A stretch of 64,000 nt of DNA from Agriotes lineatus (Eukaryota; Arthropoda; Insecta; Coleoptera; Elateridae): positions 186,001-250,000 of the forward strand of contig CALNHX010001063.1 in NCBI GenBank assembly GCA_940337035.1. The letters are read 5' to 3'. A model generated the notes under the pieces. It was not told the origin of the DNA and ran no database searches. It worked only from the letters and a program-made list of their open reading frames with translations. Made by a program: the position numbers and the translations under genes. Positions 23,949 to 35,686 of this stretch are shown piece by piece (the first letter of the stretch is position 1; each line of letters begins with the position of its first letter).

Positions 23949-26033
23949 CATAACATAGGCTCCAGCAGAGTTTTAGTTAAGTTGGCTTCCGATTCACAGG
24001 AGTTAAGTCTTTCTCTTCAAAGCTACAGAAATTGACAGCCTAGCTGTGAAAATACGTATTTAGCGGTTGCTAAATATTTATGTGATTTTAACGAATTGTG
24101 TCAGATTAAAAACACAGGCTCCAGCAGTGTTTTAGTGAAGTCGGCTTCCGATTTACAAGAGTTAAGTCTCTTTCTTTAAAGCTACTGAAATTGACAGCCT
24201 AGCTGTAAAAATACGTATTTAGCGGTTGCTAAACATTTATGTGTTTTTAACGAATTGTGTCGGATTCAAGACACAGGCTCCAGCAGTGTTTTAGTCAAGT
24301 TGACTGCCAGTTCACCGGTGTTAAGTCTCTCTCTTCAAAGCTACTGAAATTGACAGCCTAGCTGTGGAAATACGTATTTAGCGGTTGTTAGATATCTGCG
24401 TAGTTAGCAGTTTTTAACGAATTGTGTCAGATTCAAAACAGAGGCTCCAGCAGTGTTTTAGTGAAGCCGGCTTCCGATTCACAGGAGTTAAGTCTCTCTC
24501 TTCAAAGCTACAGAAATTGACAGCCTAGCTGTAAAAATACGTATTTAGCGGATGCTAGATATTTATGTGTTTTTAACGAATTGTGCCAGATTCAAAACAC
24601 AGGCTCCAGCAGTGTTTTAGTGAAGCCGGCTTCCGATTCACAGGAGTTAAGTCTCTCTCTTCAAAGCTACAGAAATTGACAGCCTAGCCGTGAAAATACG
24701 TATTTAGCGGTTGCTAATCATTTATGTGTTTTTAACGAATTGTGTCAGATTCAAAACACAGGCTCCAACAGTGTTTTAGTTAAGTCGGCTTCCGATTCAC
24801 AGGAGTTAAGTCTCTCTTTTCAAAGCTACTGAAATTGACAGCCTAGCTGTGAAAATACGTATTTAGCGGTTGCTAAATATTTATGTAGTTAGGGGTTTTT
24901 AACGAATTGTGTCAGATTCAAAACACAGGCTCCAGCAGAGTTTTAGTGAAGTCGGCTTCCGATGCACAGGAGTTAAGTCTCTCTCTTCAAAGCTACTGAA
25001 ATTGACAGCCTAGCTGTGGAAATACGTATTTAGCGGTTGCTAAATATTTATGTGTTTTTAACGAATTGTGTCAGATTCATAACATAGGCTCCAGCAGAGT
25101 TTTAGTTAAGTTGGCTTTCGATTCACAGGAGTTAAGTCTTTCTCTTCAAAGCTACAGAAATTGACAGCCTAGCTGTGAAAATACGTATTTAGCGGTTGCT
25201 AAATATTTATGTGATTTTAACGAATTGTGTCAGATTAAAAACACAGGCTCCAGCAGTGTTTTAGTGAAGTCGGCTTCCGATTTACAAGAGTTAAGTCTCT
25301 TTCTTTAAAGCTACTGAAATTGACAGCCTAGCTATAAAAATACGTATTTAGCGGTTGCTAAACATTTATGTGTTTTTAACGAATTGTGTCAGATTCAAGA
25401 CACAGGCTCCAGCAGTGTTTTAGTCATGTTGACTGCCAGTTCACCGGTGTTAAGTCTCTCTCTTCAAAGCTACTGAAATTGACAGCCTAGCTGTGGAAAT
25501 ACGTATTTAGCGGTTGTTAGATATCTGCGTAGTTAGCAGTTTTTAACGAATTGTGTCAGATTCAAAACACAGGCTCCAGCAGAGTTTTAGTGAAGTCGGC
25601 TTCCGATTCACAAGAGTTAAGTCTCTCTCTTCAAAGCTACTGAAATTGACAGCCTAGCTGTGAAAATACGTATTTAGCGGTTGCTAAATATTTATGTGTT
25701 TTTAACGAATTGTGTCAGATTCAAAACACAGGCTCCAGCAGTGTTTTAGTGAAGCCGGCTTCCGATTCACAGGAGTTAAGTCTCTATCTTCAAAGCTACT
25801 GAAATTGACAGCCTAGCTGTGGAAATACGTATTTAGCGGTTGCTAAATATTTATGTGTTTTTAACGAATTGTGTCAGATTCATAACATAGGCTCCAGCAG
25901 AGTTTTAGTTAAGTTGGCTTCCGATTCACAGGAGTTAAGTCTTTCTCTTCAAAGCTACAGAAATTGACAGCCTAGCTGTGAAAATACGTATTTAGCGGTT
26001 GCTAAATATTTATGTGATTTTAACGAATTGTGA
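23625..26033 (+). repeat. 2409-bp tandem duplication, copy 1 (15 monomers)
   Basis: CATAACATAGG markers inside the copy at 23949, 25078 and 25881 have partners at 26358, 27487 and 28290, each 2409 bp away. The copies agree from CAGATTAAAAACACAGG onward. Just upstream they differ (GTGTTTTTAACG...GTGTCAG here, GTGATTTTAACG...GTGACAG before copy 2), which places the junction within about 10-15 bp of the conserved AACGAATTGTG block. Only scattered differences were seen, such as TGTGAGATTC near 23783. Confidence 0.88.
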
Positions 26034-28442
26034 CAGATTAAAAACACAGGCTCCAGCAGTGTTTTAGTCAAGTTGGCTGCCAGTTCACAGGAGTTAAGTC
26101 TCTCTCTTCAAAGCTACTGAAATTGACAGCCTAGCTGTGAAAATACGTATTTAGCGGTTGCTAAATATTTATGTGTTTTTAACGAATTGTGTCAGATTCA
26201 AAACACAGGCTCCAGCAGTGTTTTAGTGAAGCCGGCTTCCGATTCACAGGAGTTAAGTCTCTCTCTTCAAAGCTACTGAAATTGACCGCCTAGCTGTGGA
26301 AATACGTATTTAGCGGTTGCTAAATATTTATGTGTTTTTAACGAATTGTGTCAGATTCATAACATAGGCTCCAGCAGAGTTTTAGTTAAGTTGGCTTCCG
26401 ATTCACAGGAGTTAAGTCTTTCTCTTCAAAGCTACAGAAATTGACAGCCTAGCTGTGAAAATACGTATTTAGCGGTTGCTAAATATTTATGTGATTTTAA
26501 CGAATTGTGTCAGATTAAAAACACAGGCTCCAGCAGTGTTTTAGTGAAGTCGGCTTCCGATTTACAAGAGTTAAGTCTCTTTCTTTAAAGCTACTGAAAT
26601 TGACAGCCTAGCTGTAAAAATACGTATTTAGCGGTTGCTAAACATTTATGTGTTTTTAACGAATTGTGTCGGATTCAAGACACAGGCTCCAGCAGTGTTT
26701 TAGTCAAGTTGACTGCCAGTTCACCGGTGTTAAGTCTCTCTCTTCAAAGCTACTGAAATTGACAGCCTAGCTGTGGAAATACGTATTTAGCGGTTGTTAG
26801 ATATCTGCGTAGTTAGCAGTTTTTAACGAATTGTGTCAGATTCAAAACAGAGGCTCCAGCAGTGTTTTAGTGAAGCCGGCTTCCGATTCACAGGAGTTAA
26901 GTCTCTCTCTTCAAAGCTACAGAAATTTACAGCCTAGCTGTAAAAATACGTATTTAGCGGATGCTAGATATTTATGTGTTTTTAACGAATTGTGCCAGAT
27001 TCAAAACACAGGCTCCAGCAGTGTTTTAGTGAAGCCGGCTTCCGATTCACAGGAGTTAAGTCTCTCTCTTCAAAGCTACAGAAATTGACAGCCTAGCTGT
27101 GAAAATACGTATTTAGCGGTTGCTAATCATTTATGTGTTTTTAACGAATTGTGTCAGATTCAAAACACAGGCTCCAACAGTGTTTTAGTTAAGTCGGCTT
27201 CCGATTCACAGGAGTTAAGTCTCTCTTTTCAAAGCTACTGAAATTGACAGCCTAGCTGTGAAAATACGTATTTAGCGGTTGCTAAATATTTATGTAGTTA
27301 GGGGTTTTTAACGAATTGTGTCAGATTCAAAACACAGGCTCCAGCAGAGTTTTAGTGAAGTCGGCTTCCGATGCACAGGAGTTAAGTCTCTCTCTTCAAA
27401 GCTACTGAAATTGACAGCCTAGCTGTGGAAATACGTATTTAGCGGTTGCTAAATATTTATGTGTTTTTAACGAATTGTGTCAGATTCATAACATAGGCTC
27501 CAGCAGAGTTTTAGTTAAGTTGGCTTTCGATTCACAGGAGTTAAGTCTTTCTCTTCAAAGCTACAGAAATTGACAGCCTAGCTGTGAAAATACGTATTTA
27601 GCGGTTGCTAAATATTTATGTGATTTTAACGAATTGTGTCAGATTAAAAACACAGGCTCCAGCAGTGTTTTAGTGAAGTCGGCTTCCGATTTACAAGAGT
27701 TAAGTCTCTTTCTTTAAAGCTACTGAAATTGACAGCCTAGCTATAAAAATACGTATTTAGCGGTTGCTAAACATTTATGTGTTTTTAACGAATTGTGTCA
27801 GATTCAAGACACAGGCTCCAGCAGTGTTTTAGTCATGTTGACTGCCAGTTCACCGGTGTTAAGTCTCTCTCTTCAAAGCTACTGAAATTGACAGCCTAGC
27901 TGTGGAAATACGTATTTAGCGGTTGTTAGATATCTGCGTAGTTAGCAGTTTTTAACGAATTGTGTCAGATTCAAAACACAGGCTCCAGCAGAGTTTTAGT
28001 GAAGTCGGCTTCCGATTCACAAGAGTTAAGTCTCTCTCTTCAAAGCTACTGAAATTGACAGCCTAGCTGTGAAAATACGTATTTAGCGGTTGCTAAATAT
28101 TTATGTGTTTTTAACGAATTGTGTCAGATTCAAAACACAGGCTCCAGCAGTGTTTTAGTGAAGCCGGCTTCCGATTCACAGGAGTTAAGTCTCTATCTTC
28201 AAAGCTACTGAAATTGACAGCCTAGCTGTGGAAATACGTATTTAGCGGTTGCTAAATATTTATGTGTTTTTAACGAATTGTGTCAGATTCATAACATAGG
28301 CTCCAGCAGAGTTTTAGTTAAGTTGGCTTCCGATTCACAGGAGTTAAGTCTTTCTCTTCAAAGCTACAGAAATTGACAGCCTAGCTGTGAAAATACGTAT
28401 TTAGCGGTTGCTAAATATTTATGTGATTTTAACGAATTGTGT
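26034..28442 (+). repeat. 2409-bp tandem duplication, copy 2
   Basis: Partner of 23625-26033. Agreement continues to about 28477, where TTAGTGAAGTC replaces TTAGTCAAGTT. A private change is AATTTACAGCC near 26927, where copy 1 has AATTGACAGCC. Confidence 0.88.
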
Positions 28443-31400
28443 CAGATTAAAAACACAGGCTCCAGCAGTGTTTTAGTGAAGTCGGCTTCCGATTTACAAG
28501 AGTTAAGTCTCTTTCTTTAAAGCTACTGAAATTGACAGCCTAGCTGTGGAAATACGTATTTAGCGGTTGTTAGATATCTGCGTAGTTAGCAGTTTTTAAC
28601 GTATTGTGTCAGATTCAAAACACAGGCTCCAGCAGTGTTTTAGTGAAGCCGGCTTCCGATTCACAGGAGTTAAGTCTCTCTCTTCAAAGCTACAGAAATT
28701 GACAGCCTAGCTGTGAAAATACGTATTTAGCGGATGCTAGATATTTATGTGTTTTTAACGAATTGTGCCAGATTCAAAACACAGGCTCCAGCAGTGTTTT
28801 AGTGAAGCCGGCTTCCGATTCACAGGAGTTAAGTCTCTCTCTTCAAAGCTACAGAAATTGACAGCCTAGCTGTGAAAATACGTATTTAGCGGTTGCTAAT
28901 CATTTATGTGTTTTTAACGAATGGTGTCAGATTCAAAACACAGGCTCCAACAGTGTTTTAGTTAAGTCGGCTTCCGATTCACAGGAGTTACGTCTTTCTT
29001 TTTAAAGCTACTGAAATTGACAGCCTAACTTTGAAAATACGTATTTAGCGGTTGCTAAATATTTATGTGGTTAGGGGTTTTTAACGAATTGTGTCAGATT
29101 CAAAACACAGGCTCCAGCAGAGTTTTAGTGAAGTCGGCTTCCGATGCACAGGAGTTAAGTCTCTCTCTTCAAAGCTACTGAAATTGACAGCCTAACTGTG
29201 AAAATACGTATTTAGCGGTTGCTAATCATTTATGTGTTTTCAACGAATTGTGTCAGATTCAAAACACAGGCTCCAGCAGTGTTTTAGTGAAGCCGGCTTC
29301 CGATTCACAGGAGTTAAGTCTCTCTTTTCAAAGCTACTGAAATTGGCAGCCTAGCTGTGAAAATACGTATTTAGCGGTTGCTAAATATTTATGTGTTTTT
29401 AACGAATTGTGTCAAATTCAAAACACAGGCTCCAGCAATGATTTAGTCAAGTTGGCTTCCGATTCACAAAAGATATGTCTCTCTCTTCAAAGCTATTGAA
29501 ATTGTCAGCCTAGCTGTGAAAATACGTATTTAGCGGTTGCTAAATATTTATGTGTTTTTAACGAACTGTGTCAGATTCAAAACACAGGCTCCAGCAGTGT
29601 TTTAGTTAAGTCGGCTTCCGATTCACAGGAGTTAAGTCTCTCTCTTCAAAGTTACTAAAATTGAAAGCCTAGCTGTGAAAATACATATTTAGCGGTTGCT
29701 AAATATTTATGTGTTTTTAACGAATTGTGTCAGATTAAAAACTCAGGCTCCAGCACTGTTTTAGTCAAGTCGGCTTCCGATTTACAGGAGTTAAGTCTCT
29801 CTCTTCAAAGCTACTGAAATTGACAGCCTAGCTGTGAAAATACGTATTTAGCGGTTGCTAAATATTTATGTGTTTTTAACGAATTGTGTCAGATTCAAAA
29901 GACAGGCTCTAGCAGAGTTTTAGTAAAGTTGGCTTCCGATTCACAGGAGTTAAGTCTTTCTCTTCAAAGCTCCAGAAATTGACAGCCTAGCTGTGAAAAT
30001 ACGTATTTAGCGGTTGTTAAATATTTATGTGGTTAGGAGTTTTCAAACTAATCGTTTCAGATTCAAACAACAGGTTTCAACATGGTTTTAGTTAAGATGG
30101 CTTCCCAGTCTCTCTTCAAGGCTACTTAAGATGATAGCTTAGCTGTCGAAATACGTATTTAGCGGTTGTAAGATATTTATGTGGTTAGGGGTTTTTAGCG
30201 AATTGTGTCAGATTCAAAACACAGGCTCCAGCAGTCTTTTAGTGAAGTTGGCTTCCGGTTCACAGGAGTTAAGTCTCTCTCTTCAAAACTACTGAAATTG
30301 ACAGCCTAGCTGTGAAAATACGTATTTAGCGGTTGCTAAATATTTATGTGTTTTTAACGAACTGTGTCGGATTCAAAACACAGGCTCTGGCAGTGTTTTA
30401 GTGAAGTCGGCTTCCGATTCACAAAAGTTAGGTCTCTCTCTTCAAAGCTACAGAAATTGACAGCCTAGCTGTGAAAATACGTATTTAGCGGTTGCTAAAT
30501 AATTATGTGTTTTTAACGAATTGTGTCAGATTCAAAACACAGGCTCCAGCAGTGTTTTAGTGAAGCCGGCTTCCGATTCACAGGAGTTAAGTCTCTCTCT
30601 TCAGCGCTACTGAAATTGACAGCCTAGCTGTGGAAATACGTATTTAGCGGTTGCTAAGTATTTATGTGTTTTTAACGAATTGTGTCAGATTCAAAACACA
30701 GGCTCCAGCAGAATTTTAGTTTAGTTGGCTTCCGATTCACAGGAGTTAAGTCTTTCTCTTCAAAGCTACAGAAATTGACAGCCTAGCTGTGAAAATACGT
30801 ATTTAGCGGTTGCTAAATATTTATGTGTTTTTAACGAATTGTGTCAGATTAAAAACACAGGCTCCAGCAGTGTTTTAGTCAAGTTGGCTGCCAGTTCACA
30901 GGAGTTAAGTCTCTCTCTTCAAAGCTACTGAAATTGACAGCCTAGCTGTGAAAATACGTATTTAGCGGTTGCTAAATATTTATGTGTTTTTAACGAATTG
31001 TGTCAGTTTCAAAACACAGGGTCCAGCAGAGTTTTAGTTAAGTTGGCTTCAGATTCACAGGAGTTAAGTCTTTCTCTTCAAAGCTACAGAAATTGGCAGC
31101 CTAGCTGTGAAAATACGTATTTAGCGGTTGCTAAATATTTATGTGTTTTTAACGAATTGTGTCAGATTAAAAACACAGGCTCCGGCAGTGTTTTAGTGAA
31201 GTCGGCTTCCGATTTACAAGAGTTAAGTCTCTCTCTTCAAAGCTACTGAAATTGACAGCCTAGCTGTGGAAATACGTATTTAGCGGTTGTTAGATATCTG
31301 CTTAGTTAGGAGTTTTTAATGAATTGTGTCAGATTCAAACCACAGGCTCCAGCAGTGTTTTAGTGAAGCCGGCTTCCGATTCACAAGAGTTAAGTCTCTC

Positions 31401-31847
31401 TCTTCAAAGCTACTGAAATTGACAGCCTAGCTGTGAAAATACGTATTTAGCGGTTGCTAAATATTTATGTGTTTTTAACGAATTGTGTCAGATTAAAAAC
31501 ACAGGCTCCGGCAGTGTTTTAGTGAAGTCGGCTTCCGATTCACAAGAGTTAAGTCTCTCTCTTCAAAGCTACTGAAATTGACAGCCTAGCTGTGAAAATA
31601 CGTATTTAGCGGTTGCTAAATATTTATGTGTTTTTAACGAATTGTGTCAGATTCAAAACACAGGCTCCAGCAGTGTTTTAGTGAAGCCGGCTTCCGATTC
31701 ACAGGAGTTAAGTCTCTCTCTTCAAAGCTACTGAAATTGACAGCCTAGCTGCGGAAATACGTATTTAGCGGTTGCTAAATATTTATGTGTTTTTAACGAA
31801 TTGTGTCAGATTCAAAAGACAGGCTCCAGCAGAGTTTTAGTTAAGTT
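28443..31847 (+). repeat. Distal block B, passing into an A-like stretch
   Basis: To about 30.9 kb the order follows B1/B2 (GTTAGCAG, GCTAGATATTT, GCTAATCATTT, CAATGATTTAG, divergent monomer, GCTCTGGCAG). From about 30.95 to 31.6 kb it follows block A instead: the TTGTGTCAGTTTC/AGGGTCCAGCAGAG monomer at 30998 matches 9635 in A2. After that, a monomer with AAAGACAGGCTCC leads into block C. No non-satellite sequence separates the pieces. Confidence 0.75.
30000..30151 (+). repeat. Divergent monomer, short form (152 bp)
   Basis: Short B-type form with one extra base (AGTTTTCAAACTAATCG where others have AGTTTTTAACTAATCG), which accounts for the 152-bp length. Confidence 0.92.
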
Positions 31848-34800
31848 GGCTTCCGATTCACAGGAGTTAAATCTTTCTCTTCAAAGCTACAGAAATTGAC
31901 AGCCTAGCTGTAAAAATACGTATTTAGCGGTTGCTAAATATTTATGTGATTTTAACGAATTGTGTCAGATTAAAAACACAGGCTCCAGCAGTGCTTTAGT
32001 GAAGTCGGCTTCCGATTTACAAGAGTTAAGTCTCTTTCTTTAAAGCTACTGAAATTGACAGCCTAGCTGTAAAAATACGTATTTAGCGGTTGCTAAACAT
32101 TTATGTGTTTTTAACGAATTGTGTCAGATTCAAGACACAGGCTCCAGCAGTGTTTTAGTCAAGTTGACTGCCAGTTCACCGGTGTTAAGTCTCTCTCTTC
32201 AAAGCTACTGAAATTGACAGCCTAGCTGTGGCAATACGTATTTAGCGGATGTTAGATATCTGCGTAGTTAGCAGTTTTTAACGAATTGTGTCAGATTCAA
32301 AACACAGGCTCCAGCAGTGTTTTAGTGAAGCCGGCTTCCGATTCACAGGAGTTAAGTCTCTCTCTTCAAAGCTACAGAAATTGACAGCCTAGCTGTGAAA
32401 ATACGTATTTAGCGGATGCTAGATATTTATGTGTTTTTAACGAATTGTGCCAGATTCAAAACACAGGCTCCAGCAGTGTTTTAGTGAAGCCGGCTTCCGA
32501 TTCACAGGAGTTAAGTCTCTCTCTTCAAAGCTACAGAAATTGACAGCCTAGCTGTGAAAATACGTATTTAGCGGTTGCTAATCGTTTATGTGTTTTTAAC
32601 GAATTGTGTCAGATTCAAACACAGGCTCCAACAGTGTTTTAGTTAAGTCGGCTTCCGATTCACAGGAGTTAAGTCTCTCTTTTCAAAGCTACTGAAATTG
32701 ACAGCCTAGCTGTGAAAATACGTATTTAGCGGTTGCTAAATATTTATGTGGTTAGGGGTTTTTAACGAATTGTGTCAGATTCAAAACACAGGCTCCAGCA
32801 GAGTTTTAGTGAAGTCGGCTTCCGATTCACAGGAGTTAAGTCTCTCTTTTCAAAGCTACTGAAATTGACAGCCTAGCTGTGAAATTACGTATTTAGCGGT
32901 TGCTAAATATTTATGTGTTTTTAACGAATTGTGTCAGATTCAAAACACAGGCTCCAGCAATGATTTAGTCAAGTTGGCTTCCGATTCACAAAAGATATGT
33001 CTCTCTCTTCAAAGCTATTGAAATTGTCAGCCTAGCTGTGAAAATACGTATTTAGCGGTTGCTAATCATTTATGTGTTTTCAACGAATTGTGTCAGATTC
33101 AAAACACAGGCTCCAGCAGTGTTTTAGTGAAGCCGGCTTCCGATTCACAGGAGTTAAGTCTCTCTTTTCAAAGCTACTGAAACTGACATCCTAGCTGTGA
33201 AATTACGTATTTAGCGGTTGCTAAATATTTATGTGTTTTTAACGAATTGTGTCAGATTCAAAACACAGGCTCCAGCAATGATTTAGTCAAGTTGGCTTCC
33301 GATTCACAAAAGATATGTCTCTCTCTTCAAAGCTATTGAAATTGTCAGCCTAGCTGTGAAAATACGTATTTAGAAGTTGCTAAATATTTATGTGTTTTTA
33401 ACGAACTGTGTCAGATTCAAAACACAGGCTCCAGCAGTGTTTTAGTTAAGTCGGCTTCCGATTCACAGGAGTTAAGTCTCTCTCTTCAAAGCTACTAAAA
33501 TTGACAGCCTAGCTGTGAAAATACATATTTAGCGGTTGCTAAATATTTATGTGTTTTTAACGAATTGTGTCAGATTCAAAACACAGGCTCCAGCAGTGTT
33601 TTAGTCAAGTCGGCTTCCGATTTACAGGAGTTAAGTCTCTCTCTTCAAAGCTACTGAAATTGACAGCCTAGCTGTGAAAATACGTATTTAGCGGTTGCTA
33701 AATATTTATGTGTTTTTAACGAATTGTGTCAGATTCAAAAGACAGGCTCTAGCAGAGTTTTAGTAAAGTTGGCTTCCGATTCACAGGAGTTAAGTCTTTC
33801 TCTTCAAAGCTACAGAAATTGACAGCCTAGCTGTGAAAATACGTATTTAGCGGTTGTTAAATATTTATGTGGTTAGGAGTTTTTAACTAATTGTTTCAGA
33901 TTCAAACCACAGGTTTCAACATGGTTTTAGTTAAGATGGCTTCCCAGTCTCTCTTCAAGGCTACTTAAGATGATAGCTTAGCTGTCGAAATACGTATTTA
34001 GCGGTTGTTAGATATTTATGTGGTTAGGGGTTTTTAACGAATTGTGTCAGATTAAAAACACAGGCTCCAGCAGTGTTTTAGTGAAGTTGGCTTCCGGTTC
34101 ACAGGAGTTAAGTCTCTCTCTTCAAAACTACTGAAATTGACAGCCTAGCTGTGGAAATACGTATTTAGCGGTTGCTAAATAGTTATGTGTTTTTAACGAA
34201 TTGTGTCAGATTCAAAACACAGGCTCCAGCAGAGTTTTAGTTAAGTTGGCTTCCGATTCATAGGAGTTAAGTCTTTCTCTTCAAAGCTACAGAAATTGAC
34301 AGCCTAGCTGTGAAAATACGTATTTAGCGGTTGCTAAATATTTATGTGTTTTTAACGAACTGTGTCAGATTCAAAACACAGGCTCCGGCAGTGTTTTAGT
34401 GAAGTCGGCTTCCGATTCACAAGCGTTAGGTCTCTCTCTTCAAAGCTACAGAAATTGACAGCCTAGCTGTGAAAATACGTATTTAGCGGTTGCTAAATAA
34501 TTATGTGTTTTTAACGAATTGTGTCAGATTCAAAACACAGGCTCCAGCAGAGTTTTAGTTAAGTTGGCTTCCGATTCACAGGAGCTAAGTCTCTCTCTTC
34601 AGCCCTACTGAAATTGACAGCCTAGCTGTGGAAATACGTATTTAGCGGTTGCTAAATATTTATGTGTTTTTAACGAATTGTGTCAAATTCAAAACACAGG
34701 CTCCAGCAGAGTTTTAGTTAAGTTGGCTTCCGATTCACAGGAGTTAAGTCTTTCTCTTCAAAGCTACAGAAATTGACAGCCTAGCTGTGAAAATACGTAT

Positions 34801-35414
34801 TTAGCGGTTGCTAAATATTTATGTGTTTTTAACGAATTGTGTCAGATTAAAAACACAGGCTCCAGCAGTGTTTTAGTGAAGTCGGCTTCCGATTCACAAG
34901 AGTTAAGTCTTTTTCTTCAAAGCTACTGAAATTGACAGCCTTGCTGTGAAAATACGTATTTAGCGGTTGCTAAATATTTATGTGTTTTTAACGAATTGTG
35001 TCAGATTCAAAACACAGGCTCCAGCAGTGTTTTAGTGAAGCCGGCTTCCGATTCACAGGAGTTTAGTCTCTCTCTTCAAAGCTACAGAAATTGACAGCCT
35101 AGCTGTGAAAATACGTATTTAGCGGTTGCTAACCATTTATGTGTTTTAAACGAATTGTGTCAGATTCAAAACACAGGCTCCAGCAGTGTTTTAGTCAAGT
35201 TGGATGCCAGTTTACAGGAGTTACGTCTCTCTCTTCAAAGCTACTGAAATCGACAGCCTAGCTGTGGAAATACGTATTTAGCCGTTGTTAGACATCTGCA
35301 TAGTTAAAAGTTTTTAACGAATTGTGTCAGATTCAAAACACAGGCTCCAGCAGTGTTTTAGTGAAGCCGGCTTCCGATTTACAGGAGTTAAGTCTCTCTT
35401 TTCAAAGCTACTGA
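31848..35414 (+). repeat. Block C duplication, copy C1 (3.57 kb)
   Basis: Matches 35687-39254 with very few differences. The last mismatch before the copy is GTTGGC/GTCGGC at 31847; the first after it is CTGAAATTG/CTGAGATTG at 35415. The offset is 3839-3840 bp (24 monomers). By eye I saw about five differences: one A missing here (TTCAAACACAGG near 32616), and single-base changes near 36126, 36854, 37095 and 38424 in the second copy. That implies identity above 99%. Confidence 0.92.
33840..33990 (+). repeat. Divergent monomer, short form (151 bp)
   Basis: C-type version with TAATTGTTTCAG and CCACAGGTTTC, intermediate between the A form (TTGTATCAG) and the B form (TCGTTTCAG). Confidence 0.93.
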
Positions 35415-35686
35415 AATTGACAGCCTAGCTGTGAAAATACGTATTTAGCGGTTGCTAAATATTTATGTGATTTTAACGAATTGTGTCAGATTAAAAACAC
35501 AGGCTCCAGCAGTGCTTTAGTGAAGTCGGCTTCCGATTTACAAGAGTTAAGTCTCTTTCTTTAAAGCTACTGAAATTGACAGCCTAGCTGTGAAAATACG
35601 TATTTAGCGGTTGCTAATCGTTTATGTGTTTTTAACGAATTGTGTCAGATTCAAAACACAGGCTCCAACAGTGTTTTAGTTAAGTC
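35415..35686 (+). repeat. Chimeric 272-bp filler between C copies
   Basis: This stretch joins a GTGATTTTAACG/GCAGTGCTTTAG monomer, as found near 31.95 kb, to a GCTAATCGTTTATG/CTCCAACAG monomer, as found near 32.58 kb. It therefore repeats two non-adjacent pieces of C1. It looks like the product of an exchange that set the 3840-bp period. Confidence 0.72.
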